A DNA stretch of 39,371 nucleotides from NCBI GenBank assembly GCA_002504525.1, contig DATD01000011.1, positions 26,117-65,487 of the forward strand, read 5' to 3'. Origin of the DNA: Methanomassiliicoccus sp. UBA345. Its GTDB lineage: Archaea > Thermoplasmatota > Thermoplasmata > Methanomassiliicoccales > Methanomassiliicoccaceae. A program made the position numbers and the translations under genes. Each line of letters opens with the position of its first letter. Positions within the stretch are counted from its first letter, which is position 1. The notes below the pieces were generated by a model. That model saw only the letters and a program-made list of their open reading frames with translations. It ran no database searches and was not told where the DNA came from. This document shows, piece by piece, positions 1 through 7,247 of the stretch.

Positions 1-815
1 TCGAGAACGTAGTCGACGTCCATCCGGTACGATTCGCCCCTCAGCCGGTTGACGATGATGTCATGGATGTCGTGCGACGTCTGCGGCAGCGGGAACCGGA
101 CGTCGATCTCGGTGGTGCAGCGGTCCGCCACCACGTTGTTCTTGGCGCCGCCCTGGATGGTGGAGAAGCACATGGTCATGCCGGTGGAGCGCTGGCTGGA
201 GATCTCCGCAAGGTCCAGCAGCCGGTCCAGGCAGTAATGCATCTTGAGCACGGCGTCCTCTCCCAGCCACGGCTGGCTGGAATGGGCGGCCTTTCCCATG
301 GTGGTCAGGCGGAAGCGGAACATACCCTTCTCCCGGTACGCGGGGCACAGCGCGGTCGGCTCCCCTACGATGATCCCCTTGGCCCGCCGGACCGCCGGCT
401 CCTCGATCACCGAGTTCACGCCGACCATCTGCTCCTCCTCGTCGGTGGTGAAGGCCACCGTCACCGGGACCTCTTCTCGCACCAGCGTCGCGGCGGCCTC
501 GATCATGGCGGCGCACGCTCCTTTCATGTCGACCGTGCCCCGGCCGTAGATGCGATTGTCGTCCTCCTCGCCCTGCCCCCGGGTCCAGTCCTCGCCGGTC
601 GGCACGGTGTCGAGGTGGCCCGAGAACAGCATGCCGCCCTTCCGGCCGAAGGTGGCGATGAGCGCCGGGCCGTCCTCCGGGCCGATGATCCGGGCCTTCA
701 GCCCTGCCTCCTGAAGGCGCCGTTTCGCGTACGATAGGATGGGCGCGGGATCATGCTCGAGGTCGCTGTCGATGCGCAAAAGGTCCAGCAGGGTCTGGAC
801 GACATCATCCTTCAG
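1..815 (-). CDS. M20-family metallopeptidase (ArgE/DapE-like), C-terminus off the window
   Basis: Zinc-dependent amidohydrolase of the M20 family, probably acting on an N-acylated amino acid or small peptide. About 271 codons are present and the C-terminal part lies beyond base 1. Visible motifs are FSGHLDTVPTG (metal-binding His and Asp), YGRGTVDMKG (bridging Asp), TTDEEEQMVG (catalytic Glu pair) and GEPT, in the usual order, followed by the dimerisation-domain motif GKAAHSS. The frame is closed by a TAG at 848-846, and no ATG, GTG or TTG lies between it and a CTG at 815-813. That CTG is preceded by GAGGTGA at suitable spacing, so I place the start there; a TTG eleven codons in is the alternative. 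It begins four bases after the gcvT stop and is probably co-transcribed with gcvT. The exact substrate cannot be told. Confidence 0.85.
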   Translation of the reverse strand, partial: MKDDVVQTLLDLLRIDSDLEHDPAPILSYAKRRLQEAGLKARIIGPEDGPALIATFGRKGGMLFSGHLDTVPTGEDWTRGQGEEDDNRIYGRGTVDMKGACAAMIEAAATLVREEVPVTVAFTTDEEEQMVGVNSVIEEPAVRRAKGIIVGEPTALCPAYREKGMFRFRLTTMGKAAHSSQPWLGEDAVLKMHYCLDRLLDLAEISSQRSTGMTMCFSTIQGGAKNNVVADRCTTEIDVRFPLPQTSHDIHDIIVNRLRGESYRMDVDYVL

Positions 816-819
816 TGGA

Positions 820-1953
820 TCACCTCTTGCCGATGAACGGAGGCGCTACCGCCCTGGCCCGCACCGGCCGGTCCCTGATGACCAGCTCCAGCTCCTGGCC
901 GGGGGAGGCGTATCCCGGCTCGACGTAAGCGAGCGCGATGCCCCTTCCCAGGATGGGGGACGACGTCCCCGACGTCACGGTCCCGACGTCGCGCCCGTCC
1001 GCCCGCACCGCGTAGCCGTGCCTCGGGATGCCCCTCTCCAGCAGCTCCAGGCCCACCAGCCTCCGGTACGGCGTGTCCCGCTGCTTGAGCATCGCGTCCC
1101 TGCCGATGAAGTCGTGCTCCCACTTCAGCGCCCATCGGGGCCCGGTCTGGAGGGTGCTCTGCTCTCCGTTGAAGTCGGTTCCTGACAGCAGGAAGCCCAT
1201 CTCCAGACGGAGCAGGTCCCTGGCCCCCAACCCGCATGGCCTGATGCCGTCCCCGCGCCCGGCGGCCAGGATGGCCTCCCACACCGGCACCGCGGCGGGC
1301 GCGTCGACGAGCACCTCGAACCCGTCCTCGCCGGTGTAGCCGCTCCTGGTGACGTAGGCCTGCACGCCGCTTGCCGGCCCATCAAGGGAGAGCACGTCCG
1401 GAAGGAACGCCCTTCCTTGAGGCGCGTCGACGTTCAGGACCATGAACGCGCCGTGCATTCGCCGGAGGGAGGGAACGTCGCTGTCCGTCAGGCGCTGCAG
1501 GATGGCCACGGCCTTCGGGCCCTGCAGGGCCATGGCGGCGACGCGCTCCGAGACGTCGATGACCTCCGCCGTGATGTGGTCCCTGATCCACTCGCTCACG
1601 CGAGGGGTGGTAGAGGCGTTCGGAATGTGGAGGAAGGTCCCCGGAAGCATGTGGAACGTCATGGTGTCATCGATGATGCGCCCCTCCTCGTCCAGCAGGT
1701 GGCCGTAGATGCCCTTGCCTTCTGGCAGCCCATGAATGTCATTGGTCAGAAGTCCGCGCAGGCCGTCCTCGGCGCCTTCTCCGCGAACTATGATGTCGCC
1801 CATGTGCGAGACGTCGAACAGGCCGGCCGCCTCGCGCACCGCCCGATGCTCCTCCAGGATGGAGGCGTACTGCATGGGCATCTCCCATCCGGCGAAATCG
1901 ACCATGTGTGCGCCTAGAGATACATGGACCGGATGGAGAGGAGTACGTTTCAT
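820..1953 (-). CDS. gcvT: Glycine cleavage system T protein (aminomethyltransferase)
   Basis: Transfers the one-carbon unit from the aminomethyl-lipoyl H protein to tetrahydrofolate or tetrahydromethanopterin in glycine catabolism or C1 metabolism. The product is 377 residues, normal for the family. The N-terminus MKRTPLHPVHVSLGAHMV is followed by the signatures DFAGWEMPMQY, GLFDVSHMG and TRSGYTGEDGFEV, and the C-terminal barrel domain ends in IGKR. No other glycine cleavage gene (P, H or L) is in the window. A TATA-like element sits about 29 bases upstream, so the message may be leaderless. The M20 peptidase gene follows after four bases. A homologue acting as a repair or folate-binding protein cannot be excluded, but similarity to true T protein looks good throughout. 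Confidence 0.9.
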   Translation of the reverse strand: MKRTPLHPVHVSLGAHMVDFAGWEMPMQYASILEEHRAVREAAGLFDVSHMGDIIVRGEGAEDGLRGLLTNDIHGLPEGKGIYGHLLDEEGRIIDDTMTFHMLPGTFLHIPNASTTPRVSEWIRDHITAEVIDVSERVAAMALQGPKAVAILQRLTDSDVPSLRRMHGAFMVLNVDAPQGRAFLPDVLSLDGPASGVQAYVTRSGYTGEDGFEVLVDAPAAVPVWEAILAAGRGDGIRPCGLGARDLLRLEMGFLLSGTDFNGEQSTLQTGPRWALKWEHDFIGRDAMLKQRDTPYRRLVGLELLERGIPRHGYAVRADGRDVGTVTSGTSSPILGRGIALAYVEPGYASPGQELELVIRDRPVRARAVAPPFIGKR

Positions 1954-1975
1954 CGGTTCCAGTAGCTCTGGAGAT

Positions 1976-1989
1976 GGCTAAATATCTTC
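1976..1989 (-). promoter_or_regulatory. Putative TATA box for gcvT
   Basis: On the minus strand this reads as AGATATTTAGCC, the only AT-rich block in the divergent gcvT/aldehyde dehydrogenase spacer on this side. Its centre is about 29 bases before the gcvT ATG, so transcription would start at or next to the start codon. Confidence 0.4.
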
Positions 1990-2022
1990 TCTGCGCCTTG
2001 TACGCAGGGCGGAAGGACGCAA

Positions 2023-2034
2023 GCATAATTATGC
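2023..2034 (+). promoter_or_regulatory. Palindromic TATA-like element for the aldehyde dehydrogenase gene
   Basis: GCATAATTATGC is a perfect 12-base palindrome centred about 26 bases before the ATG at 2054. The spacing fits an archaeal TATA box driving a leaderless mRNA. The symmetry could also mark a regulator site. Confidence 0.45.
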
Positions 2035-2053
2035 CGTGTGACCATCGAAGGGC

Positions 2054-3448
2054 ATGGTCCGTTCAGTCGATCCCCGCACCGGGCAGACGATCAAGGAGTT
2101 CCGTTCATCCTCGTCCTCCGAGATGCGGGAAGCGTTCGAGAAGGCCAGGAGAACGCAGAAGAGCTGGTTCTCCGCCACCACCAGGGAAGACCGGGCCGCC
2201 CTGATCAAGGACCTGGGGACGACGTGCCGCAGGAGGATGGACGAAGTGGTCGGGACTATGCACGCGGAGGTCGGCATCCCTAGGAAGGCGCTGGCCGCGG
2301 CGTACAACAGCGCCCTCTCCGGCCTGGACCGCTACATCGCCGAGTACCTGGCCATGAAGGACGCCGACTATTCCCTGGACCAGGTGTCCTGGGCCGACAC
2401 CAGAGCTTCCATACAGATGCGGCCCCACGGCACCATATCACACATCGGAGTGTGGAACTTCCCGTTCTGGCAGACCATGATCACCGCCGTGCCTGCCCTG
2501 CTGACCGGCAACGCGGTGGTCTACAAGCCCTCCGAGCTATCCACCATGTCTGGACTGAGCATCGCGGAGATTGTGCATGAGGCCGGCTATCCAAAGGAAC
2601 TGTACGCGCCGCTGATCGGCGGCGCCGCCGTGGGAAAGGAGATGGTACGCTCGGACTGCGACGCCATCGCCTTCACCGGAAACATCGAGACGGGGAAGGA
2701 CATCACCAGGAACGCCGGGATCAGGCCCCTGATCCTTGAGCTGTCCGGGAACGATGCGGCCGTTGTCTGTTCGGACGCGGACGTCGTGCAGGCAGCCCGG
2801 GGGATCGCCTACGGGACGTTCAGCCGTGGAGGGCAGGTATGCGTCCGGGTGAAAAGAGTATATGTCCATGAATCGGTGGCGGAGGAGTTCCTGGAAATGC
2901 TGGTGAACATCGCGTCTGATCTCAGCACAGAGGAGGATGTCGGCCCCCTCATCCGCGAGGAGGCCAGGCAGAACGTCCACAGAGTGGTACAGGATGCGAT
3001 ACGGAGGGGTGCGGAGCTGTTGTGCGGCGGCAGCATCGTAGAAGGGCCCGGTTTCTTCTACGAACCGACCGTTTTGAAGTACCGCGACGATTCCATCGAG
3101 GCGGTGAGGCAGGAGACCTTCGGACCGGTCTGTCCGGTGAGGGAGGTGCGCGACGAGGACGAGGCTATCGCGCTGGCCAACGACTCCCCATATGGTCTGG
3201 GGGCTACCATCTGGACGCGTGATATCGAGAAGGGACTGGCCCTGGCCGAGAGGATGGAGGCCGGGAACGTGTGGATCAACGACTGCATACGCACGCTGCC
3301 GTGCGGCGAGTACTTCCAGGGGTGGAAGCAGAGCAGCATACCGTCCACCATGTCGCGGCTGCAGATGTTCATGAAGAAGAGGACCGTCATCTTGAACAGA
3401 TCGAGCGAGCCGAGGGGATACTGGTTCCAGGCATGCGACCGGCCGTGA
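2054..3448 (+). CDS. NAD(P)-dependent aldehyde dehydrogenase
   Basis: Oxidises an aldehyde to the acid, possibly succinate semialdehyde or a similar small aldehyde. The 464-residue product shows the family order: the IGVWNFPFWQT substrate/cofactor segment (about residue 130), KPSELS cofactor-binding Lys, the FTGNIETGKDI dinucleotide fold, LELSGNDAA general-base Glu, and GGQVCVRVK with the catalytic Cys at about residue 260. ETFGPVCPV and GNVWINDCIR follow near the C-terminus. It stands alone, divergent from gcvT, and is followed by a gene-poor stretch. The start is the first ATG and lies 26 bases after a TATA-like palindrome, so the mRNA is probably leaderless. The substrate cannot be assigned from sequence. 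Confidence 0.88.
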   Translation: MVRSVDPRTGQTIKEFRSSSSSEMREAFEKARRTQKSWFSATTREDRAALIKDLGTTCRRRMDEVVGTMHAEVGIPRKALAAAYNSALSGLDRYIAEYLAMKDADYSLDQVSWADTRASIQMRPHGTISHIGVWNFPFWQTMITAVPALLTGNAVVYKPSELSTMSGLSIAEIVHEAGYPKELYAPLIGGAAVGKEMVRSDCDAIAFTGNIETGKDITRNAGIRPLILELSGNDAAVVCSDADVVQAARGIAYGTFSRGGQVCVRVKRVYVHESVAEEFLEMLVNIASDLSTEEDVGPLIREEARQNVHRVVQDAIRRGAELLCGGSIVEGPGFFYEPTVLKYRDDSIEAVRQETFGPVCPVREVRDEDEAIALANDSPYGLGATIWTRDIEKGLALAERMEAGNVWINDCIRTLPCGEYFQGWKQSSIPSTMSRLQMFMKKRTVILNRSSEPRGYWFQACDRP

Positions 3449-3809
3449 GGTTCCTGAGGACGTCGGCGGGCGAGAGCGGCGATATCACGAAGGAACGCCT
3501 GCGAGAGGTTTCCGAACGCCGCGCCCTAACACGCATCAAGCGATGGGAGGGGGCGGTCAGTCCTCGATCTAGATCCCTTCGCCTGGTCAAGATGGTCTAT
3601 GATCAAGTTGATCGATGATGCACCCCATCGTCCTCGCTCAGATCTTCAAGAATGCCCGAGATGGAAACAAATGCCACCATATTTCGGATCCTGTTCAGAC
3701 GTTCCTCCTCATCGATCCCCTCATTCTTCCAGACCGATTTTCTTTATCGCCTTGATGACATCGCTCATTACATCATCCATCGATCTCGTGACGCCCTCCA
3801 TCGGTGTGT
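3449..3809. other. Gene-free stretch after the aldehyde dehydrogenase
   Basis: About 360 bases with no credible intact reading frame on either strand. On the minus strand, near 3460-3500, a short segment translates to SPLSPADVLRNL, which resembles the ComE C-terminus (LSPPDILRRF) but is too short to call. The rest is probably decayed sequence contiguous with the ATPase remnant at 3810-4272. Confidence 0.4.
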
Positions 3810-4272
3810 TCAGACCAGGTATTCCAATGGATTCAATAGGCCTCCTCCCCAGACCCATTCAAGAGCATCGACGATGGGGACTTTCATCGCCTGGTCCGTT
3901 CACCGCGGTCCTCATCGCAATTATCTTCCCTGTGGAGGCCTTCAGCTCGTCCAGGCATCTCGTCAGGGCGTCGACCTCCCTGGCCATGGTCTTGGGATCG
4001 ATCATGTCATAACAGACCTGGATGGCCTCCCGGATGTCGCTCCCCCTTCTTATCAGGAAATCCACCTCCTTTCTCGACCGACCCTTCCAGTACGATATCT
4101 CTTCTCCTGGCCTCAGCCGCCTTCTCAGCTCCAGAAACACCGCGCATTCCAACAATCTTCCCTCTTCATGGTTCCCTGCCACCGCATAGAAGAAGCCAGA
4201 GTCCACCGGATAGGCCTTTCGGGGGTTCCTTTTGCCTATCTTGTGGCCGATGCCGCTCATGAGAAGGTCCAT
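3810..4272 (-). pseudogene. Remnant of an archaeal AAA+ ATPase with DUF4143 C-terminal domain
   Basis: The readable part (minus strand from 4272) gives KRNPRKAYPVDSGFF, then LLECAVFLELRRR and YWKGRSRKEVDFLIRRG. These are the hallmarks of the nuclease-like DUF4143 domain that ends a large family of archaeal ATPases of about 400-450 residues. The ATPase half is missing: a TAG lies immediately before the first ATG, and the neighbouring DUF39 gene begins 25 bases away. At about 3878 the frame breaks. Shifting by one base restores a plausible family C-terminus, KVPIVDALEWVWGGG, which runs to a stop at 3810. This is therefore a 5'-truncated, frameshifted relic and not a working gene. Such ATPases are often strain-variable, so the site may be a scar of gene gain and loss. 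Confidence 0.75.
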
Positions 4273-4296
4273 CTAAGTCGGGGTGACAATCGCATC

Positions 4297-5583
4297 ATGA
4301 TGAAAAGGACCTCCGCGGACATACGCAAGAAGATCGAGAAGGGCGAGGCCGTGGTGATGACGGCCCAAGAGGTCTCCGACCTCCTGTCCCGGGGCGATGA
4401 GACCTCCGTACGGGAGGTGGACGTCGTCACCACTGGCACCAGGGGTATCATGAGCGGCACCTATGCCGTCCTCTCGTTCCCGATGACCGCGCCAGGACTC
4501 TTCGACCGGGCCGAGAGGGTGACCATGAACGGTGTTCCGGCCATTGTCGGCCCCTGCCCCAACGAACGGCTTGGCGTCCTGGACCTCATGGTGTTCGGCA
4601 CCTCCGTGAACGAGAGCGACCCCCGATACGGGGGAGGACATCTGTTCCGGGAGCTGATGGAGGGGAAGGAAATCGAGGTGGGCATGACCGCCGATGACGG
4701 GAGGGAGTTCTCCAGGAAGATCACGCTGGAGGATATGCCATTCGCTAGGATGATGGCCACAAGGAATGCCTTCCGCAACTATCGTGCAGTTGTCAATACC
4801 GGAGATGCGCCCGTCCGCACGATCTTTCATGCCGATGTGCTCCGTCCGGGGCTCCGAGAGCTCACGTTCTCCGGCTGTGGCCACCTGAACCCCTTGCAGA
4901 ACGATCCGGAGCTGCGGGCCATAGGCATCGGAACGCGTGTGCTGGTGAATGGGGGAGAGGGCTTCATCACCGGGAAGGGGACCAGGACCTCGCCGGGGAG
5001 CCCCAACCTCACTATGGTGGCGGACATGAAGGGCATGGACCCCGAGATGGCCGGCGGCTTCATCACCTCGGCGGGCCCGGAGTGCACGGTGTCATGGGCA
5101 GTGCCCATACCGATCCTGGACGATGGCATGCTGAGGTTCGTGGGCACGCCTGACAGTTCCATAGGCATGCCCATCACGGACATCAAGGACAGGGACCAGG
5201 TCGGCACCGCCGACTATAGCCAGGTATGGGATGGTGTGAGCGCCACGGTGAGCGTGGACGCGTCGGCGTGCTTGGAGTGCATCGAGTGCGAGGCCCAGGA
5301 GAAGTGCCCCACCGCGGCCATTGACTTCCCCGGGGGCCTGCCGTCCATCGACCGCCATCTATGCTTCAACTGCGGGTTCTGCTCCACCATGTGCAGGGGA
5401 GAGGTGTTCAAGGCCGACCTGGGCAGGGTGCGGTTCGAGATGGAGGGGCAGGAAGTGGAGGTGCCAGTGGTCTGTCGGCAGTCCGATCGGGTCAGGGCAT
5501 TGAAGCTGGCCGAAAACCTCAAGGAGAGGATACTGGACGGCTCCTTCGTCATCACCGACGCGGTCGAGCGGCTACATCCATGA
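4297..5583 (+). CDS. DUF39/HcyBio-family protein with C-terminal ferredoxin domain (methanogenesis marker 16-like)
   Basis: 428 residues. The first roughly 330 form a DUF39 (homocysteine-biosynthesis type) domain with VVTTGTRGIMSG, GVPAIVGPCPN, ITLEDMPFARMMATRNAF and IGIGTRVLVNGGEGFI. The end carries two Cys clusters, CLECIECEAQEKC and CFNCGFCSTMC, typical of a 2[4Fe-4S] ferredoxin. DUF39 proteins are known from sulfur transfer in homocysteine synthesis. This fused, divergent form most resembles the methanogen-restricted marker 16 family, whose function is unknown. The Cys-rich motif I expect after VVTTGT in homocysteine enzymes reads IMSGT here, so the chemistry may differ. The start is the ATG pair at 4297/4300 after GGGGTGA; the frame is open much further upstream but reads through the remnant. 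Its 3' end overlaps comE by 32 bases, convergently. Confidence 0.75.
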   Translation: MMKRTSADIRKKIEKGEAVVMTAQEVSDLLSRGDETSVREVDVVTTGTRGIMSGTYAVLSFPMTAPGLFDRAERVTMNGVPAIVGPCPNERLGVLDLMVFGTSVNESDPRYGGGHLFRELMEGKEIEVGMTADDGREFSRKITLEDMPFARMMATRNAFRNYRAVVNTGDAPVRTIFHADVLRPGLRELTFSGCGHLNPLQNDPELRAIGIGTRVLVNGGEGFITGKGTRTSPGSPNLTMVADMKGMDPEMAGGFITSAGPECTVSWAVPIPILDDGMLRFVGTPDSSIGMPITDIKDRDQVGTADYSQVWDGVSATVSVDASACLECIECEAQEKCPTAAIDFPGGLPSIDRHLCFNCGFCSTMCRGEVFKADLGRVRFEMEGQEVEVPVVCRQSDRVRALKLAENLKERILDGSFVITDAVERLHP

Positions 5584-6109
5584 ACCGTCTGAGGATATCG
5601 GGGGGTGAAAGATCGATGACAGGCACGTCGGCGTTGCCCGGCTCCACCTTGACCACCAGGACCCCGTGGCCCATGCTCGCGAGCCGTTCCCTCAGGCCCC
5701 CGGGGTCGCGGGCCTCCTCGACCACATCGATGCCGGCCGCCCGCGCCATCCTGGTCAGATCGGTACGGGCGCATATGGGGGTCGGTTGCGAGCCGGTAGA
5801 GCCGTACACCCCGTTATCCAGAACGATCAGGAGGTAATTGCCTGGGCCATGGCAGGCCATGGTGGACAGGGTCCCCAGGTTCATGAGCACCGAGCCGTCC
5901 CCATCCAGAGCCATAACCTTCCTCTCCGGCCTGGCCATGGCCAGGCCGAGACCTATGGAGGATGCCAGTCCCATGGAGCCGAGCATATAGAAGTTCTCGT
6001 CCCTGTCGAAGGAGGCGGCGAGCTCCCTGCAGGGATAACCGATGTTGCACACGATGAGTGCATCCCCGCTGCCCCTGGCTATGATGGCGATGGCCTCCGC
6101 CCGCTTCAT
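5552..6109 (-). CDS. comE: Sulfopyruvate decarboxylase, beta subunit
   Basis: With ComD it decarboxylates sulfopyruvate to sulfoacetaldehyde, a step of coenzyme M biosynthesis. The 185-residue product is the thiamine-diphosphate-binding half: GSMGLASSIGLGLAMARP, then the TPP/Mg motif LDGDGSVLMNLGTLSTM, LDNGVYGSTG and a C-terminal tail. The small split subunits are typical of archaeal ComD/ComE. It is the last gene of the six-gene operon, and its ATG overlaps the comD stop by four bases. Its 3' end overlaps the convergent DUF39 gene by 32 bases. Confidence 0.9.
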   Translation of the reverse strand: MKRAEAIAIIARGSGDALIVCNIGYPCRELAASFDRDENFYMLGSMGLASSIGLGLAMARPERKVMALDGDGSVLMNLGTLSTMACHGPGNYLLIVLDNGVYGSTGSQPTPICARTDLTRMARAAGIDVVEEARDPGGLRERLASMGHGVLVVKVEPGNADVPVIDLSPPDILRRFMDVAARPRR

Positions 6110-6603
6110 GCCCGCCCCCAGTAGGACTGCTTAATGAGCACGGCCACTGGCCTGCGCTCCTCGATCGCCTCTTCCCATGCCTGCCTGATGATGGAGGGCC
6201 TATCACCTCTCCCTATCACGTACGAGGAGATGTTCATGGCCCTTAGCAGCGGCTCGGTCAGGCGTCCCATGGGCACCTGGCCCACCATCTGTTCACCCTC
6301 CAGTCCACGATGGCTCATCACCATGAGAAGAGGTATCCCATACAGCAGGTCCAGCGATGCCAGGGCGTTTATGGAATTTCCAAGGCCAGAGTTCTGCATG
6401 AGCAGGGCCGGTCGCATGCCCCCCATATAGGCCCCGGCGCAGATGCCCACTCCCTCCTCCTCCCTGGTGACCGACACATTCCTTATTCCCGGCTCGCCCC
6501 GTATCAGGAGCAGCAGTTCCCTCAGGTTGACGCAGGGAACGCTGGCCACCAGATCGATACCGCAGCCCTTCAGCGCGTCCAGGATTTCGGAGGCATCGCT
6601 CAT
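6106..6603 (-). CDS. comD: Sulfopyruvate decarboxylase, alpha subunit
   Basis: Partner of ComE: the pyrimidine-binding half of a thiamine-diphosphate enzyme, 165 residues from the chosen start. Motifs are ASVPCVNLRELL, the conserved TREEEGVGICAGAYMGG containing the activating Glu, and LLMQNSGLGNSINALASL. The ATG at 6603 overlaps the preceding stop as ATGA, like every other junction in this operon. I prefer it to an upstream ATG four codons earlier. Family membership is clear, and the presence of cysteate synthase at the operon head supports sulfopyruvate rather than phosphonopyruvate as substrate. Confidence 0.9.
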   Translation of the reverse strand: MSDASEILDALKGCGIDLVASVPCVNLRELLLLIRGEPGIRNVSVTREEEGVGICAGAYMGGMRPALLMQNSGLGNSINALASLDLLYGIPLLMVMSHRGLEGEQMVGQVPMGRLTEPLLRAMNISSYVIGRGDRPSIIRQAWEEAIEERRPVAVLIKQSYWGRA

Positions 6604-7247
6604 GGACTCGTGCACCAGACCTTGAGGTCTATCCCCTCTATCCTTATCCTCCTTCCCTCGATGGCCACGACGATCCCGGAGTGGACCTTGCCCATCATGC
6701 AGTGGTGTGGAAGGAACCTTACTGTCTCACAGACCCTGGGCATCTTTCCCTTTCCGAGCGTTCCTTCGAACGCGGCGACCATGCATATCCCGATGTCCTG
6801 TGGTTCGAAGGCCCCGTGCCCGATCAGGTTCTGCGGCCCGATGATGTGCACCGTAAGAATGCCCTTCGAAACGCCAAGGACGCTGGCGAAGTGGGTGATG
6901 GGGCAGCCCAGCGGGCGGTAGCGTATAAGGTCCCCTTCCTTCAGCTCTACGGCCCGATAGAAAGGATACAGGTCCTCACGGCAGGAACTCTCGCCAGGGA
7001 GAGGCATGAGGGTGAATTGTGCGCTCAGTCCGTCGATCACGCCGGCCGGTCTCTCGTTCTCAGTGCCGTCGGACAGCAGGGTCATCAGCTCCTCCTTGCG
7101 GCGGGCGAAGCGGGCCTGCTCCATGAACGGGCATTGGTCGAGGTCGGCGCCCTCGATCAGCGCCTGAGCGAACTCAACGCAGTCCCTGCGTTCGCATTTG
7201 CCGCAGTTGAACCCGGGAAGCAGATCGGCTACGGCGACCGTGCTCAT
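6600..7247 (-). CDS. Fe-S cluster protein of the coenzyme M operon, function unknown
   Basis: 215 residues from the ATG at 7247, which overlaps the upstream stop as ATGA. The N-terminus (residues about 8-38) has FNCGKCERRDC followed 15 residues later by CPF. This is a C-x2-C-x4-C-x15-C pattern as in the single 4Fe-4S domain found in RnfB and corrinoid Fe-S proteins. The remainder is soluble, with RPLGCPITHFASVLGVSKG, GHGAFEPQDIGICMVAAF and LPHHCMMGKVHSGIVV; it has extra Cys and His and looks like a small beta domain. I do not recognise a function. Being locked between a GTPase and ComD, it may deliver electrons, a metal centre or sulfur for coenzyme M synthesis or use. Confidence 0.75.
   Translation of the reverse strand: MSTVAVADLLPGFNCGKCERRDCVEFAQALIEGADLDQCPFMEQARFARRKEELMTLLSDGTENERPAGVIDGLSAQFTLMPLPGESSCREDLYPFYRAVELKEGDLIRYRPLGCPITHFASVLGVSKGILTVHIIGPQNLIGHGAFEPQDIGICMVAAFEGTLGKGKMPRVCETVRFLPHHCMMGKVHSGIVVAIEGRRIRIEGIDLKVWCTSP

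Noticed and set aside
3652..4296. N-terminal extension of the DUF39 gene to 643 residues
   Set aside because: The extra 215 codons are antisense to the DUF4143 remnant, have unlikely composition, and the family starts at the ATG with GGGGTGA ahead.
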